Shown here: piece by piece, positions 1 through 8,100 of the stretch
Layout: every line of letters begins with the position of its first letter
Position numbering within the stretch: position 1 is the first letter of the stretch
Source: an uncultured Verrucomicrobiales bacterium
GTDB taxonomy: Bacteria; Verrucomicrobiota; Verrucomicrobiae; Limisphaerales; CANJSG01
Direction: 5' to 3'
Length of the DNA: 30,138 bases
NCBI GenBank assembly: GCA_946480965.1
Contig: CAMLMI010000011.1
Span: 1 to 30,138 of the forward strand
Program-made: the position numbers and the translations under genes
The notes under the pieces: generated by a model
The model's input: only the letters and a program-made list of their open reading frames with translations
Told to the model about the DNA's origin: nothing
Databases searched by the model: none

Positions 1-2
1 CC

Positions 3-419
3 ATGACGTGTCCTGCCTGCGGAAACATCCTCTCGAACATGGTCGCCGGGAACGTGGCCGTGGACGTCTGCCGTGGCGGTTGCGGCGGCGTCTGGTTCGA
101 CAACTTCGAGCTCAAACGCATCGACGGCGACGGGGCCTCTGCCCTGGCCCATGTCGGCCGTGATCCGGAGATGCGCGTGGTCGAGGCCGGCAAACGCGAC
201 TGCCCTCGTTGCGAGGACCAGCCCATGTTCCGCCGCTTTTTCAGCCGCAAGAAGGGCGTGCAGGTGGACGAATGCCCCAACTGCGGCGGTGTCTGGCTCG
301 ACGCGGGAGAATTCGAGGCCATCCAGCAGGAACAATCCCCGACCGGCTCCGGCAAAGCAGACCTCACCCTGACCATCTCAGCCGCCGTCGCCGTCGTCCG
401 CCTCCAGTCGCGCGGGTGA
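3..419 (+). CDS. Two-zinc-ribbon protein (zf-TFIIB-like)
   Basis: A small, probably cytoplasmic protein of 138 residues with two copies of a treble-cysteine ribbon. The first is CPACG near residue 3, followed by CRGGCGGVWFDNFEL. The second is CPRC near residue 67, followed by CPNCGGVWLDAGEFE. The pattern CPxC...C..CGGxWxDxxE is typical of the zf-TFIIB family of short bacterial proteins, which bind zinc and whose role is mostly unknown. The last 25 residues are hydrophobic and basic and do not match the ribbon. An ATG lies at the very left edge, so the real start could be further upstream outside the window. The gene converges on the myo-inositol oxygenase gene, with only 24 bases between the two stops. 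The fold is clear; the function is not. Confidence 0.8.
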   Translation: MTCPACGNILSNMVAGNVAVDVCRGGCGGVWFDNFELKRIDGDGASALAHVGRDPEMRVVEAGKRDCPRCEDQPMFRRFFSRKKGVQVDECPNCGGVWLDAGEFEAIQQEQSPTGSGKADLTLTISAAVAVVRLQSRG

Positions 420-443
420 ACCTCCGGCGCAAGCGGTGTCTCT

Positions 444-1352
444 TCACCACCGCACCTTTGCCGGGAAAAACTCGGCGATCAGATCCTCGTAGAACGGTCG
501 GAGCGCCTTCGCGTCGGGCTTGGCGTGGCTCTTGGTGTAGAGGTCGTAGGGATTGAACGCCTGCACGTCCTTCAGGTGCTTCCGGTCCTGGTCGTTCAGC
601 AGGTGGCTGTATTCCCCTTCCCGATGCCACGGGTAGAAGCTGTGGTAGCGCAGCATGTAGAGCGCCTCCATCGGCAGATGGTCCTTGCAGACGTGGTAGA
701 TGTATTCGTCGTGGCCCCAGGAAAGGTTCACCGCGTCGAGGCCGCAGCCTTCTTCGTAGATGCCGTTCTTGGTCTGGAACCGTGGATTCCGGCTGTCGGG
801 ATTGGCCTCGAAGAACTTCGGGAAAACGATCTTCGGCGACCACGCGCAACCGGTCGGAAAGGTATCGCCGACCACGGCCCATTGCGGCTCGCCCCAGAGG
901 CAGAGAATCTTCCCGAGATCATGGACGAAGCCCGTGAGGATCATCCAGCGCGGCTGGCCGTCGGCGCGGAGGTGTTCGGCGGTCTGGAGCAGGTGCTCGA
1001 GCTGGGAGAGATCCGTGTCGGGATCGGAATCGTCCACGAGTTGGTTGAGATACTCGGCGGCTTCCCAGATGCCCATCTGGCGGCGGTTCAACCCGAGGTA
1101 TTCCTTCCGCTTGGCCAGGGCGAAGTCATAGGTCTGGTGGGTGTGGTTGAGCCGGTAGAACTCGCGGACGGTCGGACGCGCGTCGGCTTCGTAGTTTCGG
1201 AACTCCTCCACCTTCTTCTCCGGGTCGGTGCCGACGGACGGTTTCTTCTTCGCCGCTTCGGACATCGGTTCCGGATATCGCTCCTTGTAGAAGTCCTCCA
1301 CTTCGTCGAGGGACTGGAGCGGCTGGTTTTCGGCCAAGGAGATGGGAGTCAT
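444..1352 (-). CDS. Myo-inositol oxygenase (MIOX)
   Basis: A 302-residue member of the MIOX family, the di-iron enzymes that split myo-inositol with O2 to give D-glucuronate. The HD-type metal-binding motifs are all present in order: HTHQT, then [27 protein letters not shown] and [10 protein letters not shown], together with the MIOX blocks [15 protein letters not shown] and [12 protein letters not shown]. Length matches the animal and plant enzymes (about 285-320). The start is the ATG at 1352; the frame runs on upstream, but that part does not look like MIOX and enters the trpB promoter region. No inositol dehydrogenase, uronate isomerase or transporter lies nearby, so the physiological pathway cannot be read from the context. 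It is divergent from trpB. MIOX is well known in eukaryotes and sporadic in bacteria, so transfer at some point in its history is possible. Confidence 0.93.
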   Translation of the reverse strand: MTPISLAENQPLQSLDEVEDFYKERYPEPMSEAAKKKPSVGTDPEKKVEEFRNYEADARPTVREFYRLNHTHQTYDFALAKRKEYLGLNRRQMGIWEAAEYLNQLVDDSDPDTDLSQLEHLLQTAEHLRADGQPRWMILTGFVHDLGKILCLWGEPQWAVVGDTFPTGCAWSPKIVFPKFFEANPDSRNPRFQTKNGIYEEGCGLDAVNLSWGHDEYIYHVCKDHLPMEALYMLRYHSFYPWHREGEYSHLLNDQDRKHLKDVQAFNPYDLYTKSHAKPDAKALRPFYEDLIAEFFPAKVRW

Positions 1353-1488
1353 GGGATGCGAGGGTTCAGGAGGTTGGTCGCCCACTTGGGAGATTTTCTC
1401 AAGGAGGAAGTGGGTGAACGAACAACCCACGGTGACCGCCCGTTCCTGCAAGGTTGCACCCTCCGCCCGTTCCCCTACCGTTTCCCGC
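1353..1488. promoter_or_regulatory. Divergent mioX-trpB intergenic region
   Basis: These 136 bases separate the start codons of the leftward myo-inositol oxygenase gene and the rightward trpB gene, so both promoters must lie here or inside the opposite gene. I cannot point to a convincing -35/-10 pair, and there is no Trp leader peptide or terminator hairpin of the classical attenuation type. Confidence 0.4.
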
Positions 1489-2715
<1,227 letters not shown>

Positions 2716-2772
2716 GCGGTTTATCAAGAATGAACTTTTGACAGAAATCCGTTGCCAGCCAAACTGAGATCA

Positions 2773-3087
2773 ATGAAGAAACGAGGTCCATCACCCGAAC
2801 GCCCCGCAAGCAGGCAGCCGGTGTCGCTGGATTTTCTGCCGGCGGCGGCGATCACGATGAATTCTCTGCGGGAGCATGACAAAATATCTGTTTCAAGAGC
2901 GTTGAAACGTCTGGAATCCGATAAGGATCTGCCCACCAGCGTGCGGAAACTGCCCACCATGCCCGGCCATTTTGTTCTCAGGGCCAGTCCGGCTTGGCGC
3001 ATCTTTTTCCGTTTCCTGTCTCCCACCCAAGTTTTGGTGGAGGACATCATGCACCAAAGACAGATCGACCAACTCGCCGTTCGCTGA
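2773..3087 (+). CDS. RelE/ParE-like toxin-fold protein
   Basis: A 104-residue basic protein. The middle and C-terminal part reads like the beta-sheet core of the RelE/ParE superfamily: a helix with ALKRLESDKDLP, then VRKLPTMPGHFVLRAS, then AWRIFFRF followed by a strand and a terminal HQRQID, the place where RelE-type toxins have R-x-hydrophobic-x-R and HRR motifs. Members usually cleave mRNA on the ribosome or poison gyrase, and are paired with an antitoxin. Here no antitoxin gene is visible on either side: trpB ends 57 bases upstream, and the next gene, 10 bases downstream, encodes a Shedu-type protein. ATG 2773 is preferred; a TTG at 2752 in the same frame would add seven residues. Family assignment rests on motif reading only, so it is moderate. 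Confidence 0.55.
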   Translation: MKKRGPSPERPASRQPVSLDFLPAAAITMNSLREHDKISVSRALKRLESDKDLPTSVRKLPTMPGHFVLRASPAWRIFFRFLSPTQVLVEDIMHQRQIDQLAVR

Positions 3088-3097
3088 ACAGGCCCCC

Positions 3098-3730
3098 ATG
3101 AGGGATTTCAAGCCTCACGTTCACGACTTGGCGGCATATCGGCGGGAGTTGAGCGAGTTCCGGCAGCTTCTCGATTCGCGTGACGAACTTGCTGAGAGAA
3201 GGGACATCCTTCCCTTCTTCGCGAAGAGGCCCCACCTCTCTTCCGAGATCGGCAAGATAAACGGTTATTTGGCCAATCCGGACCGACTGGCTCGGGAGTT
3301 TTCATTCTTCACCGACTTCACGGCGGATTTGGCGATCCGGGATTCCACCAACAGCGCGGTCATGCTGGTCGAGTTCGAGGACGCCCAGAAGACGTCGATC
3401 TTCAAGACGGTCGGCAGCCGGAACCGACCGGAATGGTCTCCCAGATTCGAGCACGGGTTCAGCCAGATCGTCGATTGGCTGTGGAAGCTCCACGGCCAGC
3501 AGTTCACCTCCGAGTTCGAGCACACGTTCGGGGCGAAGAACGCTCCCGTGATGGCGTTGCTGGTCATCGGGCGGTCCAAGCATCTGAGCCTCCTGGAAAA
3601 AGAGCGCCTCAACTGGCGTGCCCGCCATGTCTCCGTGAACAACACCCCGATCAATTACCTGACCTACGACGAACTCTGCGACACCTTGGAGCGCAAGCTC
3701 GCGTATGGCCCGGCAGCCGGACGGGTCTGA
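3098..3730 (+). CDS. Shedu-type nuclease-like protein (SduA/DUF4263)
   Basis: A 210-residue protein whose residues 70-200 resemble the DUF4263 domain of SduA, the single effector of the Shedu anti-phage system, a PD-(D/E)xK-type nuclease fold. Visible parts are a helical N-terminus (1-65), FTDFTADLAIRDS with a candidate acidic residue at Asp77, LVEFEDAQKTSIF with Glu92, the helix EHGFSQIVDWLWKL with Gln123, a strand LLVIGR, and a closing INYLTYDELCDTL. The usual lysine of the ExK motif is Glu94 here. Many SduA proteins carry long variable N-terminal sensor regions; this one is short. It starts 10 bases after the RelE-like gene, so the two are probably co-transcribed. Defence is the likely role, by family; the pairing is unusual. 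Confidence 0.72.
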   Translation: MRDFKPHVHDLAAYRRELSEFRQLLDSRDELAERRDILPFFAKRPHLSSEIGKINGYLANPDRLAREFSFFTDFTADLAIRDSTNSAVMLVEFEDAQKTSIFKTVGSRNRPEWSPRFEHGFSQIVDWLWKLHGQQFTSEFEHTFGAKNAPVMALLVIGRSKHLSLLEKERLNWRARHVSVNNTPINYLTYDELCDTLERKLAYGPAAGRV

Positions 3731-3908
3731 GCGAAACCTTTGCCCGGTCCACACCAAGAGCGCACGCGGGAACACCAAACGGCGGCCAGTCGGCCATCGG
3801 GCCTACTCCTGAAAAGGCTGGCGTGCCCCACCACTAAGGCGGACGCCCTTTGCTATTAATCGCCCGTGACATCGAACTTCGGGACAGACCGAAGTCCATC
3901 CTTGCTCA

Positions 3909-5180
3909 TCACCCCTTCGGCTCCGTGCCGTAGATGACCCTCGAGCTGCGGTTGTAGGTGAACCAGGAGTAGGCCCAGCTCAGGACCACGGAGACCTTGC
4001 CGCGCAGGCCGATCACGAAGAGCAGGTGCACCATCAGCCACGCCATCCACGCGATGAAACCGCTCAGTTGGATTCCGGCGAAAACGGCCACGGCCTTGGA
4101 CCGGCCCACGGTGGCCATCGATCCCTTGTCGAGGTAGGCGAAGGCGTCGCGGCGTTCCGGATGACGCTGGCCCGCGATCTCGGCGGCCAGCATCTGCGCG
4201 ACGTGTTTCCCCATCTGCATCGCGGCCGGAGCCACGCCGGGAACGACCTGTCCCTTCACATCGACGAGCGACGCGACATCGCCCACGGCGAAGACTTCGG
4301 GATGCCCGGGCAGGCTGAGATCGGGCTGCACCTTCAAACGCCCCGCGCGATCCGTGGGCACGCCGAGCAACGCGGCCAGCGGAGCGGCGCTGACACCGGC
4401 ACCCCAGAGGATGTTCGCGGCTTCGATCGTCTCGTTCTCCAGCTCCACCACGCCTTCGCGCAGATCGCGGACGCGGGTGCCGAGCCGGACTTCGACGCCG
4501 AGTTCCTGCAATTGCCGCAGGCCTTCCTCGGAAGACTCGGGCGGGAAAGTGCCGAGAATCCTCGGCCCGGCCTCGATCAGGATCACGCGGCCCTGGTGCG
4601 GGTCGATGCGGCGGAAGTCATCGACCAACGTGTGGCGGAAGAGCTCGGCCAAAGCTCCGGCCAATTCCACGCCGGTCGGTCCGCCGCCGACCACGACAGC
4701 GGTCATCAAACGACGTCGCTTCGCTTCGTCGGAGGTCAGCTCGGCTTCTTCGATGGCGAGCAGGATCTGGCGGCGGAGGCGGATGGCGTCGTCGATGGTC
4801 TTAAGGCCGGGGGCGAACTTTTCCCAATCGGGCCGGCCGAAGTAGCCGGTGCGCGCGCCGACGGCGACCACGAGGTAGTCGTAGGAGATCGGGCCGTTGT
4901 GCCCCTGCACCACGCGCTTCGCCAGATCCACGCTCTGGATCTCGTCGAGCAGCACGGTGATGTCGGAACGGTCGGAGAGAATGGAGCGGATGGGCTGGGC
5001 GATGTCGGGGATCGACAGACCGGCCGTGGCCACCTGGTAGAGCAGCGGCTGGAAGAGGTGGTGGTTGGTGCGGTCGATGACGGTGATGCGGGCACGTCCG
5101 GCGGGAAAGGCCTTGCAGAAGGTCAGTCCGCCGAAACCGGCTCCGATCACCACGATGTGGGGAAGGGTTGTATCGCTCAT
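3909..5180 (-). CDS. ndh: Type II NADH:quinone dehydrogenase (NDH-2)
   Basis: A 423-residue flavoprotein that passes electrons from NADH to quinone at the inner face of the cytoplasmic membrane without pumping protons. The FAD-binding loop GAGFGG is at residues 13-18 and the NADH-binding loop VVVGGGPTGVELAG starts near residue 162. HLFQPLLYQVATAGLS and the FAD-contacting FAVGDVASL are typical NDH-2 blocks. The last 70 residues contain the hydrophobic, aromatic-rich stretch AWMAWLMVHLLFVIGLRG, which fits the membrane-anchoring C-terminus of the family. The ATG at 5180 starts 7 residues before the first beta strand, so it is preferred over an upstream in-frame codon at 5237. It stands alone, convergent with the Shedu-type gene across 178 bases. 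Its quinone partner here is probably menaquinone, given mqnD in the same window (inference). Confidence 0.93.
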   Translation of the reverse strand: MSDTTLPHIVVIGAGFGGLTFCKAFPAGRARITVIDRTNHHLFQPLLYQVATAGLSIPDIAQPIRSILSDRSDITVLLDEIQSVDLAKRVVQGHNGPISYDYLVVAVGARTGYFGRPDWEKFAPGLKTIDDAIRLRRQILLAIEEAELTSDEAKRRRLMTAVVVGGGPTGVELAGALAELFRHTLVDDFRRIDPHQGRVILIEAGPRILGTFPPESSEEGLRQLQELGVEVRLGTRVRDLREGVVELENETIEAANILWGAGVSAAPLAALLGVPTDRAGRLKVQPDLSLPGHPEVFAVGDVASLVDVKGQVVPGVAPAAMQMGKHVAQMLAAEIAGQRHPERRDAFAYLDKGSMATVGRSKAVAVFAGIQLSGFIAWMAWLMVHLLFVIGLRGKVSVVLSWAYSWFTYNRSSRVIYGTEPKG

Positions 5181-5400
5181 CTGCGTGTCACTCCACAGCC
5201 AGCTTAGGGCAACCGAACTTGCGCGCCATAGCACCAAAGAGGGTGGTAGCGGAAGGAATGGTCGGCATCACGCGGGCTAAGAAGCAGTCTGAAAAACGGC
5301 GGTTCGATTCGGAGACCCTCCGGGCTGAGTCCGAGAAACCGGGCGCAGCCGACAGAACATGCGCGCTACGTGGGCGCGGCAATAGCCCTCGCCCTGCCGC
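5181..5400. other. Intergenic region, no gene recognised
   Basis: These 220 bases lie between the ndh start and the mazG stop, so they should hold the ndh promoter. No codon pattern, tRNA or known RNA motif is evident. The right half has several short complementary GC-rich segments (for example around 5311-5370) that could fold, but I cannot assign a family. Confidence 0.4.
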
Positions 5401-6060
5401 TCAAAGCTTGGTCTTCTTTTCAGTCCGGCGAAGAGCTTTCTCGCGGCGTTGGGTTTCGGCGCGGAGCAGGGCTTCGGCGGAGACTCCGGCGGCTTGGGCG
5501 GCGGCGGTGAGGTCGAAGAGCTTGCGGGCGAGGTCGGCTTTGTTCAGTCGGGCTTTCGCGGGTTTGTCCATCAGGCCGGACTTGCGCGCCTTCTTCACCA
5601 GCTTCTCGGCGCGGAGGAGCGCGGGGAGATGTTTCGGGATTCCGTCGAGGGCGGAGGGGCGTTCGTGTTTGGTGCCGGCCTTCTCGGACTTCTTGATCTG
5701 TTCCCAGTTGGCCCAGACCTGGTCGATGTCCTTCACCTTCACGTCGCCGAAGACGTGCGGGTGGCGGCGGATGAGCTTGTCCACGAGGGTCTGCGTGACG
5801 CGGTCGAAGTCGAAGACACCGCGCTCGCGGGCGAGCTGGCAGTGGAAGACCACCTGGAGCAAGAGGTCGCCGAGTTCCTCGGCCATCTCGTGGTCGTCGC
5901 CGGCCTCGATGGCGTCCATCAGCTCATAGACCTCCTCGACGGCGTGTTGGCGGAGGCTCAGATGGTCCTGCTCGCGGTCCCAGGGACAACCGTCGGGCGC
6001 GCGGAGCCGGGCCATCACGTCGAGGAGCTGGAGAATCGGGGTCTTGGTTTTCGCCGCCAT
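5401..6060 (-). CDS. mazG: MazG-family nucleotide pyrophosphohydrolase
   Basis: A 219-residue all-alpha NTP pyrophosphohydrolase that removes unusual or surplus (d)NTPs. The signature CPWDREQDHLSLR is at residues 25-37, followed by the metal-binding acidic helices VEEVYELMDAIE (42-52) and EELGDLLLQVVFH (61-73). Residues 100-160 carry the linker with WANWEQIKKSEK and the SALDGIPKHLPALLRAEKL block. The C-terminal copy of the domain is shrunken: ARKLFDLTAAAQAAGVSAEALLRAE aligns with its end, but the second EExxE...EELGD metal site is missing, and the protein is about 40 residues shorter than E. coli MazG (263). The start at 6060 is the only ATG that fits. It lies downstream of the chemotaxis receptor gene on the same strand, separated by 135 bases with a small repeat cluster, so it is probably not part of that operon. 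Confidence 0.9.
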   Translation of the reverse strand: MAAKTKTPILQLLDVMARLRAPDGCPWDREQDHLSLRQHAVEEVYELMDAIEAGDDHEMAEELGDLLLQVVFHCQLARERGVFDFDRVTQTLVDKLIRRHPHVFGDVKVKDIDQVWANWEQIKKSEKAGTKHERPSALDGIPKHLPALLRAEKLVKKARKSGLMDKPAKARLNKADLARKLFDLTAAAQAAGVSAEALLRAETQRREKALRRTEKKTKL

Positions 6061-6120
6061 GCGGGCGGGATCGTTCCGGGCGGGGCGGGGCGTGTCGAGC
6101 TTCGGAGAGAAGGGGGAAAG

Positions 6121-6176
6121 TGTTCAGTGAACAGTTTTCCGAGGGAACGCCGAACGCTGAACCTTCAGCGCTGAAC
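6121..6176. repeat. Cluster of short TTCAG/CTGAA inverted repeats
   Basis: Two small near-palindromes lie in the gap between the chemotaxis receptor and mazG: tgttcagtgaaca (6121-6133) and gctgaaccttcagc (6156-6169). The unit cgctgaac also recurs in direct orientation at 6155 and 6169. This looks like an intergenic repeat remnant and not an operator, because the units are irregularly spaced. Confidence 0.45.
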
Positions 6177-6195
6177 GTCGAAGCCGGGACTTGCG

Positions 6196-7719
6196 CTAGT
6201 TCGACACCAGGGTCTGGACCGGTGCCACGGCGCGGGACGGAGGCGAAGCGGGAGCAGCGGCGGAAGCTCTCGCGGACGCCATGGCGGGAGGCTCGTTCCG
6301 AGAAGTGTGCTGATCGCCGTGGATCAGGGCGCGGAGCTGGGCGGCGGCTTCCTGGAGGGAGGCGACTTGGTGGTGGAGGGCTTCGGCGGCGGAGGCGTTT
6401 TCCTCCGCGCTGGCGGTGGCACGCTGGGTCAGGGTGTCGATCTGCCGGATGGCCTCGGCGGTGTTCTGGATGCCGGAGCTTTGTTCGTGCGAAGCGGCGG
6501 CGATGTCGCCAACGAGTTCGTCCACACGGCGGGCCTTGCCGACGATCTCGCCCAGGCTGGAGGCGACGCGGCCGCTGAGGGCGACGCCGCGTTCCGTCTT
6601 GGATACGGAGTCGCTGATCTTGTCGGCGGTCTCGCGCGCGGCCTGCGCGCTGCGATGCGCGAGGCTGCGGACCTCGTCGGCCACCACGGCGAAGCCTAGT
6701 CCCGCCTCGCCGGCGCGGGCGGCTTCGACCGAGGCGTTCAGGGCGAGGATGTTCGTCTGGAACGCGATCTCGTCGATGGTGCGGATGATCTTGGAGATGC
6801 CGTCGCCGGAGCGGCGGACCTCGTCCATCGCGGCATTCATCTGCTCGACGTCGGAGGCCCCAGCTTCGGCGGCGGCGCGGGTTTCCCCGGAAAGCTGCTT
6901 GGCGAGCTGCGAATGCTCGGCGTTGCGCCGCGTCATGCTGGACATCTCTTCGAGCGAAGCGCTGCTCTCTTCGAGCGATGCGGCCTGCTGCGATGCACCG
7001 TCGGCGAGGTGGCGCGAGGAGGAGGAAAGGCGCTCGGCGTCACCGGCGGTGGCGCAAGCACTGGAAGCGAGCTTCGAGGCGACGGCTTCGAGCTCGCGGG
7101 TCAACCGCCGCGTCATGCAGATCAACTGCACGGCGACAAAGCTGATGCCCGCGATCAAGGCTCCGGCGATCCAGGCGAGCGAACGCTGGTTCGCGGCGTC
7201 CACCCGTGCGGACGCGGCACCGGCTTCTTGTTCGGCAGCCTCGGCCACGGAGCGCAGCAGCGACTCGTAGCGGGCACGGGCGGGTTCGTAGTTGTGTTTG
7301 TAGATCTCCTTGGCCTTGTCCACGCCCTGGCTGTGGAGAACGTCCAGCAGGCTTTCGTCAAGCGGGCGGAGCTGTTCCTGGTCCAGCTCCCGCGCCTGTT
7401 CGATCAGCCGTTTGAGCGCGGCGCTCTGGCTGAGCGATTCCATGTCGGCGAACGCGAGTTGCGCGGCGTCATAGGCGCCGATCTTGCGCTCGGCGGAAGA
7501 GAAATCCTCGGGTTCCAGCAACATCGCCTTCGTGGCGTCGTCCTGGACAAAGAGATGGGCCAGCGCCTGGGCGGAAAGCTCCTTCACCTTGCGGGCGGCG
7601 ATCAGCTCCGAGGCGTTGTTGCCGAGCCCGGAATAGGTCAGCCACCCGACGACCAGCCCGGTGAGGGCGAGCGGCGCGAGCAGGAGATACAGCCGTTTGG
7701 ACAACGACAGGGAGCACAT
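6196..7719 (-). CDS. Methyl-accepting chemotaxis protein
   Basis: A 507-residue transmembrane chemoreceptor. There is a short cytoplasmic start, a first membrane helix at about 8-29, a periplasmic helical domain of about 150 residues (30-180) rich in Glu/Gln/Ala that looks like a four-helix-bundle sensor, a second membrane helix at about 181-203, and a cytoplasmic coiled coil. The CheA/CheW-binding hairpin tip is intact at 315-360 ([20 protein letters not shown] and then [13 protein letters not shown]). No clear HAMP domain lies between the second membrane helix and the coiled coil, and the C-terminus lacks a CheR-binding NWETF-type tail. The gene follows the cupredoxin gene by 31 bases on the same strand, so its ligand may be redox- or copper-related (inference). 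No che genes are in the window. Confidence 0.92.
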   Translation of the reverse strand: MCSLSLSKRLYLLLAPLALTGLVVGWLTYSGLGNNASELIAARKVKELSAQALAHLFVQDDATKAMLLEPEDFSSAERKIGAYDAAQLAFADMESLSQSAALKRLIEQARELDQEQLRPLDESLLDVLHSQGVDKAKEIYKHNYEPARARYESLLRSVAEAAEQEAGAASARVDAANQRSLAWIAGALIAGISFVAVQLICMTRRLTRELEAVASKLASSACATAGDAERLSSSSRHLADGASQQAASLEESSASLEEMSSMTRRNAEHSQLAKQLSGETRAAAEAGASDVEQMNAAMDEVRRSGDGISKIIRTIDEIAFQTNILALNASVEAARAGEAGLGFAVVADEVRSLAHRSAQAARETADKISDSVSKTERGVALSGRVASSLGEIVGKARRVDELVGDIAAASHEQSSGIQNTAEAIRQIDTLTQRATASAEENASAAEALHHQVASLQEAAAQLRALIHGDQHTSRNEPPAMASARASAAAPASPPSRAVAPVQTLVSN

Positions 7720-7750
7720 GGGATGGCCTGGGTGGGCGGCGGACCGCGGA

Positions 7751-8080
7751 TCAGTTCTTCACGGTCACGACGAGCTTCATCTTGGGGTGGATGGCGCAGC
7801 GGACCTCGGTGACGCCCTCGTCCTTGAAGGCGATGGTCGAGGACTCGCCAGGCTTCTGCACCTTGATGGTGAAGGCGTTGACCTTGGAGTTGGAGAAGAC
7901 GTTGTGCGTGACCGAGTCGCTGTTCATGAAGACGACGTTTTCGCCGGGCTTCACGGTGATCTCGGTGACGGAGAACTCCTTGTCCTTCTGGTCCACAGGA
8001 TGGTTCTTGGGATCGTTGGCGCAAACGGAGACGCAGGCGAGGGCCAGCGCGGCGACAACGGTGCGGGAGGTGGTTTTCAT
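7751..8080 (-). CDS. Exported cupredoxin (plastocyanin-like)
   Basis: A 109-residue precursor with a signal peptide (basic start, hydrophobic residues 8-19, likely cleavage near Ala21) and a single cupredoxin domain. Type 1 copper ligands can be read directly: His59 in SVTHN, then Cys95, His98 and Met101 in [20 protein letters not shown] is the usual strand before the first histidine. Such proteins shuttle single electrons in the periplasm. Related small blue-copper-like proteins are often annotated as methylamine utilisation protein when next to MauG-like genes. It lies 20 bases after the di-haem peroxidase gene and 31 before the chemoreceptor gene, so it is a plausible electron donor to the peroxidase. 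The start at 8080 gives a good signal peptide; the longer frame upstream does not. Confidence 0.85.
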   Translation of the reverse strand: MKTTSRTVVAALALACVSVCANDPKNHPVDQKDKEFSVTEITVKPGENVVFMNSDSVTHNVFSNSKVNAFTIKVQKPGESSTIAFKDEGVTEVRCAIHPKMKLVVTVKN

Positions 8081-8100
8081 GGGCTTATCCGGGAGAGTTT

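Noticed and set aside
3731..3908. A hidden antitoxin gene after the Shedu-type gene
   Set aside because: No start with a frame of useful length is open here apart from the tail of a shadow frame of the Shedu gene, so nothing supports a gene.
5240..5275. A ggaaggaa segment resembling the SRP RNA tip
   Set aside because: The paired GGTCAGG and AGCAGCC parts of the SRP helix 8 motif are not present, so the match is only a few bases.
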